64,000 nt of DNA from Peribacillus faecalis (GCF_014712675.1 NZ_JACXSI010000009.1:1-64000); one strand, 5' to 3'; counted from the stretch's first letter, positions 52,025 through 61,693 are shown. Notes: generated from the sequence alone by a model not told the origin. Numbers and translations are program-made.

Positions 52025-52280
52025 TTCAATGAAAAAGAAGACGTGCGGGAAACGAAATGCGGAAGCGGCCCGATCAATCCCGACCAGCATAAGACGAATC
52101 ATGCAGGAAATTGCAAATTTCCGGAGTGATTTGGCTTATGACCTCGAGGGGCTGGCCGCTGAAGCTAGACAAAGCCTAGAAAGTAACATCGGTTATAACC
52201 GCCACGTTGGTAACGCCGATATGACTTAGATCCTGTAGGCTTCCGAGCATGGCAGGTGTATGTTTAGACAGCTAAATCGA
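52025..52280 (+). ncRNA. Unidentified structured RNA candidate
   Basis: The 250 bp between the VOC and chemoreceptor genes is GC-richer than its surroundings and full of nested complementary arms. AAGCGGCC (about 52066) pairs with GGCCGCT (about 52153), GCATAAG with CTTATG inside it, GGAAATT-GCA-AATTTCC as an inner hairpin, then CGGTTATAACCG and CGTTGGTAACG. It ends in a good terminator. The orientation given is the one whose end has the terminator, but it is not proven. It does not match RNase P, tmRNA, SRP RNA or a riboswitch I know. An open frame of 66 codons covers it but has no RBS. Confidence 0.5.
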
Positions 52281-52312
52281 GCCATCAAACATTTGATGGC
52301 TCTTTATGTATC
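52280..52312 (+). terminator. Bidirectional terminator
   Basis: GAGCCATCAAA-CA-TTTGATGGCTC followed by TTTATG. Serves the plus-strand structured RNA and possibly the minus-strand chemoreceptor gene. Confidence 0.8.
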
Positions 52313-52313
52313 G

Positions 52314-53150
52314 TTATTTATTTTCAGCCATTGCGGATAATTTTTGCGCATTTTTGCCGATATCTTGTACAATCTCCGTGATTTGTTGAATGGAATTTAC
52401 CTGCAAATCAGCAAAATCAGTAATCCCTTCGAAAGCATTATTTAAATTATTTATTGCTTCCTGAATTCCTTTTGTAATTTCATCGATTTGAGTGACATTT
52501 TCTTTTGAATTTGTAGCAAGCTTCCTGATTTCATCAGCCACAACCGAAAACCCTCTTCCAGCATCACCAGCTCTCGCAGCTTCAATAGCAGCATTTAATC
52601 CTAATAGATTACTTTGATCAGAAATTCCTTTTACGACTTTAGATATTTGCCCGATTTGATTTGTACCGTTTCCAACTTCTTTTAAATGGTTGGAAACGTC
52701 AATGATACGTTCTGCCAAATTAGATGCTGAGACTGTAATATCTTCAAGCGAGGCTGCTGTTTCTTGGACAATAGCGCTTAAGCTCTCGGAAACTTCATGC
52801 AAATTGTTCTTTTTTTCGATGCTCGTAGCTACCCCGACGCCTCCAATAACCTTTCCGGTTTCATCATGAATCGGAATAACTTTCGAGGCAAATGGCACTC
52901 CGAATATCTCTTTTGGTACGGTTGCAGCCATTTCTTTATTACTTTTGATTGCCGTAGATAAAATGTCTCCATCAACTAGCGGCTCTCCCGGTGTTAAATT
53001 CAAATTGAACGTTTTCGCAGGCACATATATTAATAACTTTTCCGTATCATAAACACTGATTGAAATATCATCCTGCATCAATTTATGTAAGCTTGGCGCA
53101 ATTTTCACAAAAGCATCCAGTAAACTTACATTGGAATGTGTTTGACTCAT
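52314..53150 (-). CDS. Soluble methyl-accepting chemotaxis-like protein
   Basis: 278 aa without membrane helices. The first 120 residues form a PAS/GAF-like sensory part ([21 protein letters not shown]); the rest is the signalling domain with the hairpin tip [22 protein letters not shown] and [12 protein letters not shown]. It should signal to CheA/CheW from the cytoplasm. The short signalling domain lacks the long methylation helices of full chemoreceptors. Confidence 0.88.
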   Translation of the reverse strand: MSQTHSNVSLLDAFVKIAPSLHKLMQDDISISVYDTEKLLIYVPAKTFNLNLTPGEPLVDGDILSTAIKSNKEMAATVPKEIFGVPFASKVIPIHDETGKVIGGVGVATSIEKKNNLHEVSESLSAIVQETAASLEDITVSASNLAERIIDVSNHLKEVGNGTNQIGQISKVVKGISDQSNLLGLNAAIEAARAGDAGRGFSVVADEIRKLATNSKENVTQIDEITKGIQEAINNLNNAFEGITDFADLQVNSIQQITEIVQDIGKNAQKLSAMAENK

Positions 53151-53274
53151 AGTTGTTCAATCCCTTCTGAAAATTACAATTATTCACAAAAATGACATAA
53201 TTACATTAACTATTTTAAAGTATCTATCAAAGTTTTACAAATATAGTGTGAACTATATAATATACAGCAAGAAA

Positions 53275-53306
53275 AAAGACTCACATTTGTGTGAGTCTTA
53301 ATAATT
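53275..53306 (-). terminator. Terminator after the YebC gene
   Basis: AAGACTCACA-CAAA-TGTGAGTCTT with TTTTTTC on the minus strand. Confidence 0.88.
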
Positions 53307-53311
53307 AAAAA

Positions 53312-54031
53312 TTATTCACCTAAATCAACGTTATGGAAGACTTGTTGAACGTCTTCTAGATCTTCAAGCGCATCAATCAGTTTTTCGAATTGAGCTTGTG
53401 CATCTGCTTCTAAAGTAACTTCATTTTGAGGAAGCATAGTTAATTCAGCTACAGTAAAATCTTCAACGCCGGCATCTTTCAATGCAGTTTGCACCGCATG
53501 GAATTGATCTGGCTCAGCATATACGATAACTGCTTCATCTTCTTCTAAAATATCACGAACTTCTACATCCGCTTCCATTAATAGCTCAAGTACTTCGTCA
53601 GCTGTTTTGCCTTCAAGACCGATTACAGCTGTTTTGTCGAACATATACGCCACTGAACCACTGACACCCATGTTGCCTCCGTTTTTACCGAATGCAGCAC
53701 GAACGTTAGAAGCTGTTCTATTTACGTTATTTGTCAATGCATCAACGATAATCATTGATCCATTTGGCCCGAAGCCTTCGTAGCGAAGTTCATCGTAGTT
53801 TTCATCTGAACCGCCTTTTGCTTTATCGATTGCACGATCAATAATATTTCTTGGAACATTGTATGTTTTTGCGCGCTCAAGCACAAATTTCAAAGCTTGG
53901 TTTGATTCCGGATCCGGCTCGCCTTGTCTTGCTACTACATAAATCTCTAAAGCAAACTTTGAATAAAGACGGCTTGTGTTTGCGTCTTTCGCAGCTTTCT
54001 TCTCTTTAATATTGTTCCATTTACGGCCCAT
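53312..54031 (-). CDS. YebC/PmpR-family translation/transcription factor (YeeI/YrbC-like)
   Basis: 239 aa from ATG 54031 with GAGAGTGG upstream ([20 protein letters not shown]). [40 protein letters not shown] and [20 protein letters not shown] are the family signatures. YebC proteins help ribosomes through difficult peptide stretches and some act on transcription. The [12 protein letters not shown] start is that of the Bacillus YeeI subgroup. Confidence 0.93.
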   Translation of the reverse strand: MGRKWNNIKEKKAAKDANTSRLYSKFALEIYVVARQGEPDPESNQALKFVLERAKTYNVPRNIIDRAIDKAKGGSDENYDELRYEGFGPNGSMIIVDALTNNVNRTASNVRAAFGKNGGNMGVSGSVAYMFDKTAVIGLEGKTADEVLELLMEADVEVRDILEEDEAVIVYAEPDQFHAVQTALKDAGVEDFTVAELTMLPQNEVTLEADAQAQFEKLIDALEDLEDVQQVFHNVDLGE

Positions 54032-54067
54032 TGGTACCACTCTCTTTCAACATTGAATCTATATATA

Positions 54068-54097
54068 ATTTTATCCCGAAAAAGGCTATTTCTTCAA
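54068..54097 (-). promoter_or_regulatory. Promoter of the YebC gene
   Basis: Minus strand: TTGAAG, 18 bp, TAAAAT. The -35 lies in the inner arm of the inverted repeat TCTTCAATTG / CAATTGAAGA (54091-54100 and 54150-54159). The rest of 54041-54266 has no gene. Confidence 0.5.
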
Positions 54098-54266
54098 TTG
54101 TTAGTAAATGTAACGTATTACTAATAACCATTATTGCAAAACAAACTATGCAATTGAAGATACGCACTCATTCATTACACATAATATTATACCTGAATTG
54201 TTTTGTTTGTTAATACCATTTATCGGTTTACTTGTTGATTTTTATTAATTATTAGCAACAAACTCT

Positions 54267-55001
54267 TCATTTTTCCCCAATAATCCTTGCAAACTCATCC
54301 AATGTCGTATCGTATTTAATATATAGTCGCGGCAAAAGATAATTTTCGTTTTTGCCGCCTTTTGCTGTATATAGCTCAGGGATTGTAGTCAGACCGAATT
54401 GATAATACTTCTTCATCTCTTCAATCACTTTATTATTATACAGTCCATATGGGTATGCCAGCGCGATTACCGGTTTTTCAGTGATGCTTTCAATACGCTC
54501 CTTAGAGTTTTTCAATTCGGCTGTCAGATCTTTCGTTTTTGTCAGCTCCGGATGTGTAGCTGAATGCGACTGAATTGAGATTAAGTTGGAATTCGAAAGC
54601 ATTTTCAGATCCTCTTCAGAAAGTCTGTTTTTGCGACCGATAAAATCAGATATGACAAACATAGTAGCTGTCGGCTTAAACGATTCGCTTTCAATTTTCC
54701 GGAAAACAGTATATACATTTAAATTATTTTTGTATCCATCATCTAATGTAATAAAAATCGGCTTCTTCACTTTACTTAAATCATGCCATTTCTCAAATGT
54801 AAGTAATGTGTAGCCATGATCGCGCAAATACATCATTTGCTTCTCGAAATTTTCCGGACTTACATATAGATCCTTCACACCATGACCTTTAAATTCATCG
54901 ATAGAGTGGTAAATAAGAATGGGAACTTTTTGTTGGGCGGACACCTGGTTAGGAAACCATGCCATAATAAGGAAAGGAATAATAATTAGCAGTCTGTTCA
55001 T
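54267..55001 (-). CDS. Secreted polysaccharide deacetylase-family protein
   Basis: 244 aa. Signal peptide MNRLLIIIPFLIMAWFPNQVSA. NodB-type fold: VPILIYHSIDE, PIFITLDDGYKNN (the Asp motif, about 95-107), ISIQSHSATHPELTK (His metal site) and IALAYPYGLYN. It is of the YadE/IcaB-like branch with the HSxxH pattern. Probably deacetylates a surface polymer such as a wall or matrix glucosamine polymer; the substrate is not known. Confidence 0.88.
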   Translation of the reverse strand: MNRLLIIIPFLIMAWFPNQVSAQQKVPILIYHSIDEFKGHGVKDLYVSPENFEKQMMYLRDHGYTLLTFEKWHDLSKVKKPIFITLDDGYKNNLNVYTVFRKIESESFKPTATMFVISDFIGRKNRLSEEDLKMLSNSNLISIQSHSATHPELTKTKDLTAELKNSKERIESITEKPVIALAYPYGLYNNKVIEEMKKYYQFGLTTIPELYTAKGGKNENYLLPRLYIKYDTTLDEFARIIGEK

Positions 55002-55082
55002 ATATGCACTCTCGCTTTAATTTATTTATGTTATTATTGCAAAAGTGACTTGTTTATATGAGTAGATATGCTTCTTTAATAA

Positions 55083-55505
55083 CTATTCTTCATGAACTTC
55101 AACAAAAATAGTCCCGAATAATTCCTCCTCAACATAAGCATCCAACTTCCACATACCAGGTTCAGGAAGCTTTAGCATAGAAGGTGTATGGGCATCTGCT
55201 CCGTTATTTGGACCACCTAACTCTCCTTCCAATATAATGATTTCTTCTTTTTCTTTTGAAGTAGCCACGACTTTAAATGCCGTCTTACCTGACAACCTTT
55301 CCTTACCCCATAAATGCCACATATATTTTTGTTCTTTGTCAGGATAAAATTTTGTTACTTCCGAGTCATAAATAAAGCCGATTTTACCTTCCTCACCAAT
55401 CATTTCGTAACCGCCGGATTCAAAAATCTCACTCTCTTTCCAAGTTTCTTGTGTACAGGCAATCAAAGTTATCAAAAGGAATATAACAAAAATAATCTTC
55501 TTCAA
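55083..55505 (-). CDS. Putative lipoprotein, DUF4871-like
   Basis: 140 aa. Lipobox LIAC at residues about 14-17 after a short hydrophobic signal (KKIIFVIFLLITLIAC). The rest is a small beta-rich domain (YMWHLWGKERLSGKTAFKV, PEPGMWKLDAYVEEELFGTI). TTG start at 55505 with AAGGAGAGG upstream. Function unknown; Bacillus relatives are uncharacterised. Confidence 0.8.
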   Translation of the reverse strand: MKKIIFVIFLLITLIACTQETWKESEIFESGGYEMIGEEGKIGFIYDSEVTKFYPDKEQKYMWHLWGKERLSGKTAFKVVATSKEKEEIIILEGELGGPNNGADAHTPSMLKLPEPGMWKLDAYVEEELFGTIFVEVHEE

Positions 55506-55535
55506 CTGAACCTCTCCTTTTTCACTGGAAATACA

Positions 55536-55573
55536 AAAAACCTCCTAAAAAATCAACGATGACTTTTAAGAGG
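55536..55573 (-). terminator. Terminator upstream of the lipoprotein gene
   Basis: ACCTC-TTAAAA and TTTTTAGGAGGT arms with one G-U pair, then TTTTTTG on the minus strand. Confidence 0.75.
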
Positions 55574-55662
55574 TCCGAATAGACTACGATTATTGATACA
55601 TCGGCTTTTGGTTATCAATCACTTGTTGCTGAAGCGGCAGAACGATGCTACCGTGGAGGACT

Positions 55663-55758
55663 TCAATTATGAACTGTAAACATCGATAATCCATACAATA
55701 AAATCGCCACATAAAACGTAATAATCACTAACCATTTCCTATGCAAATCACTGTCCAA
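55663..55758 (-). CDS. Possible small single-pass membrane protein
   Basis: 31 aa from a TTG with AAGGGAG upstream: LDSDLHRKWLVIITFYVAIL then LYGLSMFTVHN. One membrane helix with basic residues before it. In another frame just downstream the DNA can read EVLHGSIVLPLQQQVIDNQK and then PMYQ-stop, so the original product may have been longer and suffered a frameshift. It lies between two terminators. Low support. Confidence 0.35.
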   Translation of the reverse strand: MDSDLHRKWLVIITFYVAILLYGLSMFTVHN

Positions 55759-55799
55759 AATAAATCTTTTTCTCCCTTACATTTAAAATTTTAGTTAAA

Positions 55800-55832
55800 A
55801 AGACCTTTACCAACTATTCCGGTAAAGGTCAT
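55800..55832 (-). terminator. Terminator in the 55.5-56.1 kb gap
   Basis: GACCTTTACC and GGTAAAGGTC perfect arms, TTTTTAACT on the minus strand. A related hairpin (CCTTTACCGTATTGGCAAAGG) follows at 55848-55868. The remaining 55870-56144 contains no gene I can support; a plus-strand frame ending DGYHVLTT (about 55930) may be a relic. Confidence 0.75.
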
Positions 55833-56144
55833 AAGTTCTATATATATCCTTTACCGTATTGGCAAAGGTCTCGCAAGCAACGATATTGTTGCCAATTATG
55901 CCGGTGATGGTTATCACGTACTGACGACATAATTGAAAGCTACTCCCCTTTGGGGCAATTATATGTTTGAATTAATACAATTATACTAATTCGTATTTAA
56001 AATAATCATAATATAAAGAATATTAAACGTCAATAACTTTCATACAAGATTTGTTCAATAATCACATTAAAATACTGTCATAAAGTTGCTAATCAAATAG
56101 GCTATGACTGTATACAACAAGATAATCAACTATACAGCCTCAAA

Positions 56145-56495
56145 TTAACACCAAGTTCCGTCTAATAATTTAATTCTCTTGCCGAAATGAACATGCCAAT
56201 GCATATGTTTATTGCTTTGATATTCCCCGATATTAGTAGAGACCGTACAAGCACCGTATTGATCATTAACTATTTTTGAGACATGCTTAATTACAGATAA
56301 CAAATCCTTTATTATATGTATATCTTGTTCCTCAACATCAATTAAAGACTTGATATGCTTTTTAGGAATAACAACAATATGAACTTCATAAAATGGCCGG
56401 GTGTGGTAGAAGGCCAACGAATGCTTTGTTTCTTTTACAACTTCTACTTTCGTTTTCCCGCTGAGAACTTCATCGCAATAAAAGTCTTGTTCCAT
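56145..56495 (-). CDS. HIT-family protein
   Basis: 116 aa. HMHWHVHFGKR (about residues 97-107) is the HxHxH histidine triad; YEVHIVVIPKKHIKSLID is the second conserved block. HIT proteins hydrolyse nucleotide phosphoramidates or AMP-conjugates. Short variant lacking the N-terminal Cys pattern of zinc-binding relatives. Start ATG 56495 has GAGAGG-type RBS. Confidence 0.9.
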   Translation of the reverse strand: MEQDFYCDEVLSGKTKVEVVKETKHSLAFYHTRPFYEVHIVVIPKKHIKSLIDVEEQDIHIIKDLLSVIKHVSKIVNDQYGACTVSTNIGEYQSNKHMHWHVHFGKRIKLLDGTWC

Positions 56496-56590
56496 TGTTT
56501 GTCCTCTCCAATCATTTTAATATTAATTTAACACAATTTAGCGCATTTTACAGAATTTTTAAATTTGCGCATTAAAAAAATGAACAGAAA

Positions 56591-56619
56591 TTGCTAAATA
56601 GAATATATTGTGATAGAAT
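56591..56619 (+). promoter_or_regulatory. Promoter of the YkvI-like gene
   Basis: TTGCTA, 17 bp, TAGAAT, about 100 bp upstream of the start; RBS GCAGGAGGT precedes ATG 56722. Confidence 0.6.
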
Positions 56620-56721
56620 ACTAAAAATATAGTCTTAAAACAGCATATATTTGTTCTAATTTTGTGATTCTTTGAACATTGTTAGCATCTAGTCTTTATA
56701 TGTAGCAGGAGGTCTTTTTTT

Positions 56722-57798
56722 ATGAAGAACAGTATTAATTTAGCTGGTGCTTTTGTTGGAATCATTGTTGGTGCCGGCTTTGGTTCTGGACAAGAGGTAA
56801 TGCAATTTTTCACAAATTTCGGCATATATAGCGTTCCGGCTGTGTTTATTGCAGCAATTTGCTTTTCATTTATCGGGATGCAGATCGCTCAATTAGGGAG
56901 TCACATCCAATCGACTTCTCACAAGGATATTATTCAGCTTATTTGCGGACGTTACATAGGTACAGCAGTGGATTTTATTTTATCGTTTTTTCTGTTTGGT
57001 GTTGCGGTTATCATGATTGCCGGTGCGGGTTCAGTAGTCGAGCAGCAATTTGGCATACCATCTCAAATCGGTGCAATTGCGATGACAGTATTAACAGTTG
57101 CTACCCTGCTATTAAAAATCGATAAAATTATCTCAATTATCAGTTCAGTTACTCCGTTTTTGTTAGTAATTATGATTGTAATTGCCGGCTATGCGATTTT
57201 TAATGCAGATACTAGCTTAATTGAAATTGAATATTATAGTAATGTAGAAGAAGCAGCCGCTTCTCACTGGATTTTATCATCGCTATTATATGTATCATTT
57301 AATATTGCAGTAGGTTTCTCGATGCTGTCTTTAATGGGCGGGCGTTTAAAGAATAAAAAAGAAGCCGCTACAGGCGGTATCATCGGAGGCGTTTTGTTAG
57401 GTGTGCTATTAATGCTAATCAACGGCGGCATGCTGACAAACATGAAAAATGTGCAAGGTATCGATATGCCGACTTTATATTTAGCAAATAATATCACGCC
57501 TATTTTAGGACACATTTTATCTATCATTTTGTTAGCAATGATCTACAATACTTGTGTCGGAATGCTTTATGCGTTCACTGCCCGTTTTGTTCCTGCAGAT
57601 ACTAAAACGTTTAAAGTTTCTGTTGTCGCAGTTGGCGCAGCAGCCTTTACATCAAGCTTTGTCGGCTTTAGCAAATTGGTCGGAAGCGTCTACCCGATTA
57701 TGGGCTATGTCGGTTTCGTTTTACTTGGAGCAGTCTTTCTTTCATGGGTCCGTTCGCTTCATCATACAACAACCCTAATTCCCGAAAATTTACAATAG
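56722..57798 (+). CDS. YkvI-like membrane transporter-fold protein
   Basis: 358 aa with about ten membrane helices. The first (INLAGAFVGIIVGAGFGSGQEVMQFFTNFG) carries the GAGFGSGQE signature of the YkvI family, whose fold is that of LeuT-type transporters. Strong RBS and its own promoter. Substrate unknown. It ends just before a strong hairpin terminator. Confidence 0.85.
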   Translation: MKNSINLAGAFVGIIVGAGFGSGQEVMQFFTNFGIYSVPAVFIAAICFSFIGMQIAQLGSHIQSTSHKDIIQLICGRYIGTAVDFILSFFLFGVAVIMIAGAGSVVEQQFGIPSQIGAIAMTVLTVATLLLKIDKIISIISSVTPFLLVIMIVIAGYAIFNADTSLIEIEYYSNVEEAAASHWILSSLLYVSFNIAVGFSMLSLMGGRLKNKKEAATGGIIGGVLLGVLLMLINGGMLTNMKNVQGIDMPTLYLANNITPILGHILSIILLAMIYNTCVGMLYAFTARFVPADTKTFKVSVVAVGAAAFTSSFVGFSKLVGSVYPIMGYVGFVLLGAVFLSWVRSLHHTTTLIPENLQ

Positions 57799-57838
57799 AG
57801 GCAATGAAATCTTTTTGATTTCATTGCCTCTATTTTTT
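57797..57838 (+). terminator. Bidirectional terminator between YkvI and metallophosphoesterase genes
   Basis: AGAGGCAATGAAATC and GATTTCATTGCCTCT arms with a T-rich loop, then ATTTTTT on the plus strand. Confidence 0.9.
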
Positions 57839-58925
57839 AATAGTTTAATTGTATTTGGACAATTTCTGACTGACTGCTCGTACGTATTGGCGGTCCCCAA
57901 AATCCGTATCCTGATGTCACAATTGAATGTAACTTTCCTTTTTTCAAGTAGCCCCAGTCATTTTCATATATCCTTTCTGTGAATAAATGAAAAGGAGCCA
58001 ATTGGCCTCGGTGAGTATGTCCGGAAACCATTAAGTCAATACCCTCATTTTTGGCAATATCAAGTTCATACGGCTGATGGTCCAATAATAGGACAGGCTT
58101 TGTTTGATCAATATTTTCCGTCAACTTAGATAACGGCAATCGATCTTGATCCGTTCTATCCTTTCTGCCAATTAACATGATAGCATCAGCAACTTCAACC
58201 GATTCATCATATAAAACGTTCACATTACTCTTTTCTAATGTCTTAATCAATTCATTTATATCGCCAAGATCATGATTACCAAGAGAAGCGTAAACCCCAT
58301 AAACAGAATCAATTTTAGCCAATACTTCCGTCATTCCTTGTTCGACATATTGATTTATTGAATCATCAACAATATCGCCCGGAATTAAAACTAAATCCGG
58401 TTTCAGTTTATTAATTTCTTCAACCATGTTTTCAGCATGTCCTTTACCTGAAAGTAAGCCAAAATGCGTATCAGCAACCATAACGATATTCAAGTTATTT
58501 GTATTTTCTTTTTTAACATTTACCTCGTGTGAACGAACTATCGGAGTATATGCATTATAGGTGCCGTAAACGAATACAACAACTACCATGAGAATGGTTA
58601 TTATAGCAGCCCACTTTTCAGCCTGAATACGCTTGATTTTACTGTAACGGGAAAAGAAAATCAAAATATGCAAGATCGGCACAGTTAGAAACAAAACATA
58701 AAAGAAGGCCATCCAATAAGCGCTTCCCGCTCGTAAATAAACACTCTCAGACATTGTGCCGAACATTAAAACATTCGCTAACAGTATGAAGATTATTAAA
58801 TATATTTTTTTGAATGTTGTTTTTGAATGAAAAAACCATTTGCCAGTCGTAAAACCGATATAAAAAACTACTGCATTAAAGATTGTCAATACGACAATAT
58901 AAGACAACCAAATGGGCATTTCCAA
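57837..58925 (-). CDS. Membrane-anchored metallophosphoesterase (YkuE-like)
   Basis: 362 aa. Four N-terminal membrane helices (about 5-130), then a calcineurin-like domain: VMVADTHFG (about 147-155), PGDIVDD, ASLGNHDLGD, LLDHQPYEL and MVSGHTHRGQ. Two metal ions would be held by these Asp, His and Asn residues. It probably hydrolyses a phosphate ester in or near the membrane, such as UDP-sugar lipid precursors, but substrates of this branch vary. Confidence 0.9.
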   Translation of the reverse strand: MEMPIWLSYIVVLTIFNAVVFYIGFTTGKWFFHSKTTFKKIYLIIFILLANVLMFGTMSESVYLRAGSAYWMAFFYVLFLTVPILHILIFFSRYSKIKRIQAEKWAAIITILMVVVVFVYGTYNAYTPIVRSHEVNVKKENTNNLNIVMVADTHFGLLSGKGHAENMVEEINKLKPDLVLIPGDIVDDSINQYVEQGMTEVLAKIDSVYGVYASLGNHDLGDINELIKTLEKSNVNVLYDESVEVADAIMLIGRKDRTDQDRLPLSKLTENIDQTKPVLLLDHQPYELDIAKNEGIDLMVSGHTHRGQLAPFHLFTERIYENDWGYLKKGKLHSIVTSGYGFWGPPIRTSSQSEIVQIQLNY

Positions 58926-59111
58926 TCACCTTTTCTGCTTTTTAAGCATAAAAATCCTTATCTATACATATAATTATAGTTTATACGTTCGATATATTAC
59001 TAATTATATGACTTTTAGGATTATCTACCATTTTCAACACACTTTTTTAATCATTAACTGCAATTATTGTATAATAATATTATGTTGTTCATATAGAAAG
59101 AAGGTTCAAAT

Positions 59112-60197
59112 GTGAAAAGCTTCATAAACAGTTTTTTCTTTATTTTTGTGAGCGGAATCGGTGGACTATTACTTTCATTGACGGGCTTTTCAATGGGCTG
59201 GGTGATCGGAACGCTTATAACAGCTGCCAGCTTGTCTTATGTAAGACCTAAATGGGTAAAAAACTCACTGTCTTTAAAAGGAATACCAAAATATTGGCTT
59301 AATATTGGCATGTACTTATTGGGAATTGAGATAGGATTACAAATAAATTTAGCTGTCATCACTGCATTTAAGGAGCACTTTTTCATAATATTCTTTACGC
59401 TCCTGTTATCTATTATCTTTTCCTTGCTGACAGGTTTTTTGCTTTGGAGAACTACTTCTTTATCAATGATGACAAGCTTCATTAGCACAACTCCGGGAGG
59501 TCTGTCCGTTATGGGCGGAATCGCTGATGACGTCGGCGCTAATACCGCTGTTGTCAGTATTGTGCAAACAATCCGCGTATTTATGGTCGTATGTACGATT
59601 CCGCTTTTGCTTTCATTTACAGATGTACATAATATTAGCCTCTTTTCTAGTTTAGCGGCAACCCAAGGTGAAAATGGGAGCTTTTTGTGGTTGGTTATTT
59701 TTATGATTATTGGCATTGGCGGTTATTTCTTCGGTAAACTAATTCGAATACCTGCCCCTTGGCTCGTTGGAACGATGATCGGCATTGCCATTACGCAGGC
59801 GGTAGGTTCCTCGATTGTAAATCATGACTTGAATGTGTGGTGGCCGCCGATTTTATTTATTTTTGCTCAAATATTCATCGGCGCAAGCATTGGCTCTCGA
59901 ATTAGAAAGGAAATGTTTATTGGTGTTAAAAGAGTCATCGCTCTTTCTTCCTTAACAACGATTGCTTTTATATCGGCTATGATGTTATGCTCTTTTGTTG
60001 TTTCAAAGTTGACCAATATTACATTTACGACAGCTGCTTTAGCGTTTGCTCCGGGAGGAATTGCAGAAATGTCGACAGCCGCCCTTCTATATGGGGCAGA
60101 TTCAACTTTTGTAGTAGCTGTTCAAGTAATTCGGGTTATTCTTGTTTGTACGATTTTGCCGCAGTTGTATAAAATACTGAATAAAAAACTAGCTTAA
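59112..60197 (+). CDS. AbrB-family membrane protein (ammonia monooxygenase-like, PF05145)
   Basis: 361 aa with about ten membrane helices in two similar halves, for example FISTTPGGLSVMGGIADDVGAN in one and ALAFAPGGIAEMSTAALLYGAD in the other. GTG start at 59112. The family carries the misleading names AbrB or ammonia monooxygenase; it is a putative transporter with no known substrate. Not related to the transition-state regulator AbrB. Confidence 0.85.
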   Translation: MKSFINSFFFIFVSGIGGLLLSLTGFSMGWVIGTLITAASLSYVRPKWVKNSLSLKGIPKYWLNIGMYLLGIEIGLQINLAVITAFKEHFFIIFFTLLLSIIFSLLTGFLLWRTTSLSMMTSFISTTPGGLSVMGGIADDVGANTAVVSIVQTIRVFMVVCTIPLLLSFTDVHNISLFSSLAATQGENGSFLWLVIFMIIGIGGYFFGKLIRIPAPWLVGTMIGIAITQAVGSSIVNHDLNVWWPPILFIFAQIFIGASIGSRIRKEMFIGVKRVIALSSLTTIAFISAMMLCSFVVSKLTNITFTTAALAFAPGGIAEMSTAALLYGADSTFVVAVQVIRVILVCTILPQLYKILNKKLA

Positions 60198-60202
60198 AGA
60201 TA

Positions 60203-60257
60203 ATAAAGTAAGCGCCCGGCAGTCTCCGAGGAGATGCACAGGCGCTTACTTTATTTG
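60203..60257 (+). terminator. Bidirectional terminator
   Basis: AATAAAGTAAGCGCC and GGCGCTTACTTTATT arms. Shared by the plus-strand AbrB-family gene and the minus-strand aminotransferase gene. Confidence 0.85.
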
Positions 60258-61606
60258 AGAGCATTAAGCTCTTCAGTTACTACTTTCTCTATGAAGTTTA
60301 AGTCTTCTTGTTCAATATTTAACGGTGGCGCCAAAGATAAAACATTGTTGTAGCCGGCAACAGTAGCGCCATTTTTACCGATAATCAATCCTTTTTGTTT
60401 ACAGCCGGCAATCACTTTATTCACCAATTCGACAGGTAATGGTTCTTTTGTTTGTTTATCTTTTACAAGTTCGATGCCGATCAGCAACCCTTTGCCACGA
60501 ACGTTGCCTACGAAGCTGTTATCTCGCAAGTTTTCAGTAAGTGCTTGCTTTAATTGAGCGCCCAACTGCTTCGAGCGCTTAAATAGTTGTTCTTTTTCCA
60601 TAATCTCCAAGTTTTTCAGAGCGAGTGCGCATGCCGCCGCATTGCCGCCGAATGTATTAACGTGACGGAAATAATCATATTCTTCTGACCCTTTGAATGC
60701 CTCATAAATTTCTTTTTTTACCGCTGTAGCCGAAAGCGGTAAGTAGGCGCTTGTAATGCCTTTTGCCATTGAAATGATATCCGGCTTTACTCCATAGTTC
60801 ATATAACCAAACGCCTCACCTGTACGACCGAAACCACAAATGACCTCATCGACAATTAGCAGGGCGCCATGCTTTTCGCAAACTTCTTTAACACCTGTCA
60901 TGTATCCTTCCGGAGGAACTAAAATACCTCCTCCTGTAATAATCGGTTCCATAATGACTCCGGCAATTGTTTCGCTTAGTTCCCAAGTCATGACTCGGTC
61001 AATCTCTTTGACGGAATTCAGTTCAGTCGGCGCTAGGTCTTCACTTTCATGGCTGCGGTATTGGTCCGGCGGCGTAACATGAATGAACCCGGGTGCTAAA
61101 GGCTCATATTTATATTTCCGCTGTGCCTGCCCTGTTGCCGCGAGCGTGCCCAATGTATTCCCATGATAAGAACGGTATCTGGAGATGAATTTATAACGAT
61201 TTTGTTCGCCTTTTTGCTGATGATATTGTCTTGCGATTTTAAACGCTGTCTCATTTGCCTCCGAGCCGCTGTTCGAAAAGAAGATGACATAATCATCTCC
61301 CAGCATTTCATTCAACTTTTCAGCTAGTTTAATAGCGGGGGTATGGCTTTGTGTCAGCGAAAAATAAGCTAATTTCTTCAATTGCTCATAAGCCGCCTCC
61401 GCCAATTCAGTTCGTCCGTATCCTACGTTCACACACCATAATCCGGCCATACCATCGAGATATTTATTTCCCTTCTCATCAGTTACCCATGAACCTTTTG
61501 CTTCTTCGATAATCATCGTTGCATTCGGACTGTATGGCTTCATCGAATGCCATACATACTTTTCATCCTTCGTAAGCAAATCAACGTCTTCTCGAACTTC
61601 CGCCAT
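60251..61606 (-). CDS. Class III aminotransferase, probably beta-alanine:pyruvate
   Basis: 451 aa. PLP-binding SNSGSEANETAFKIARQYHQ, LLIVDEVICGFGRTG and ISMAKGITSAYLPLSA (the Lys, about residue 283). Class III omega-amino acid transaminases of this type use beta-alanine or similar amines. It lies directly downstream of mmsA and a carbamoylase, the other steps of beta-alanine use. Substrate assignment is from context. Confidence 0.88.
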   Translation of the reverse strand: MAEVREDVDLLTKDEKYVWHSMKPYSPNATMIIEEAKGSWVTDEKGNKYLDGMAGLWCVNVGYGRTELAEAAYEQLKKLAYFSLTQSHTPAIKLAEKLNEMLGDDYVIFFSNSGSEANETAFKIARQYHQQKGEQNRYKFISRYRSYHGNTLGTLAATGQAQRKYKYEPLAPGFIHVTPPDQYRSHESEDLAPTELNSVKEIDRVMTWELSETIAGVIMEPIITGGGILVPPEGYMTGVKEVCEKHGALLIVDEVICGFGRTGEAFGYMNYGVKPDIISMAKGITSAYLPLSATAVKKEIYEAFKGSEEYDYFRHVNTFGGNAAACALALKNLEIMEKEQLFKRSKQLGAQLKQALTENLRDNSFVGNVRGKGLLIGIELVKDKQTKEPLPVELVNKVIAGCKQKGLIIGKNGATVAGYNNVLSLAPPLNIEQEDLNFIEKVVTEELNALK

Positions 61607-61693
61607 CTGTATTCCCCCTTAGAGATTGCTGGTTATCCCGTTTAACATATCTAATGTTTGGTGGGATAAAGCTCCGCCAAACAAAGATTCACT

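Noticed and set aside
52029-52229. 66-codon open frame on the plus strand
   Set aside because: No ribosome site, unusual composition and it lies on a region of nested perfect stems ending in a terminator, so an RNA is more likely.
54091-54159. TCTTCAATTG/CAATTGAAGA inverted repeat as a mobile element end
   Set aside because: Arms are short, there is no transposase or target duplication, and one arm is part of the likely YebC promoter.
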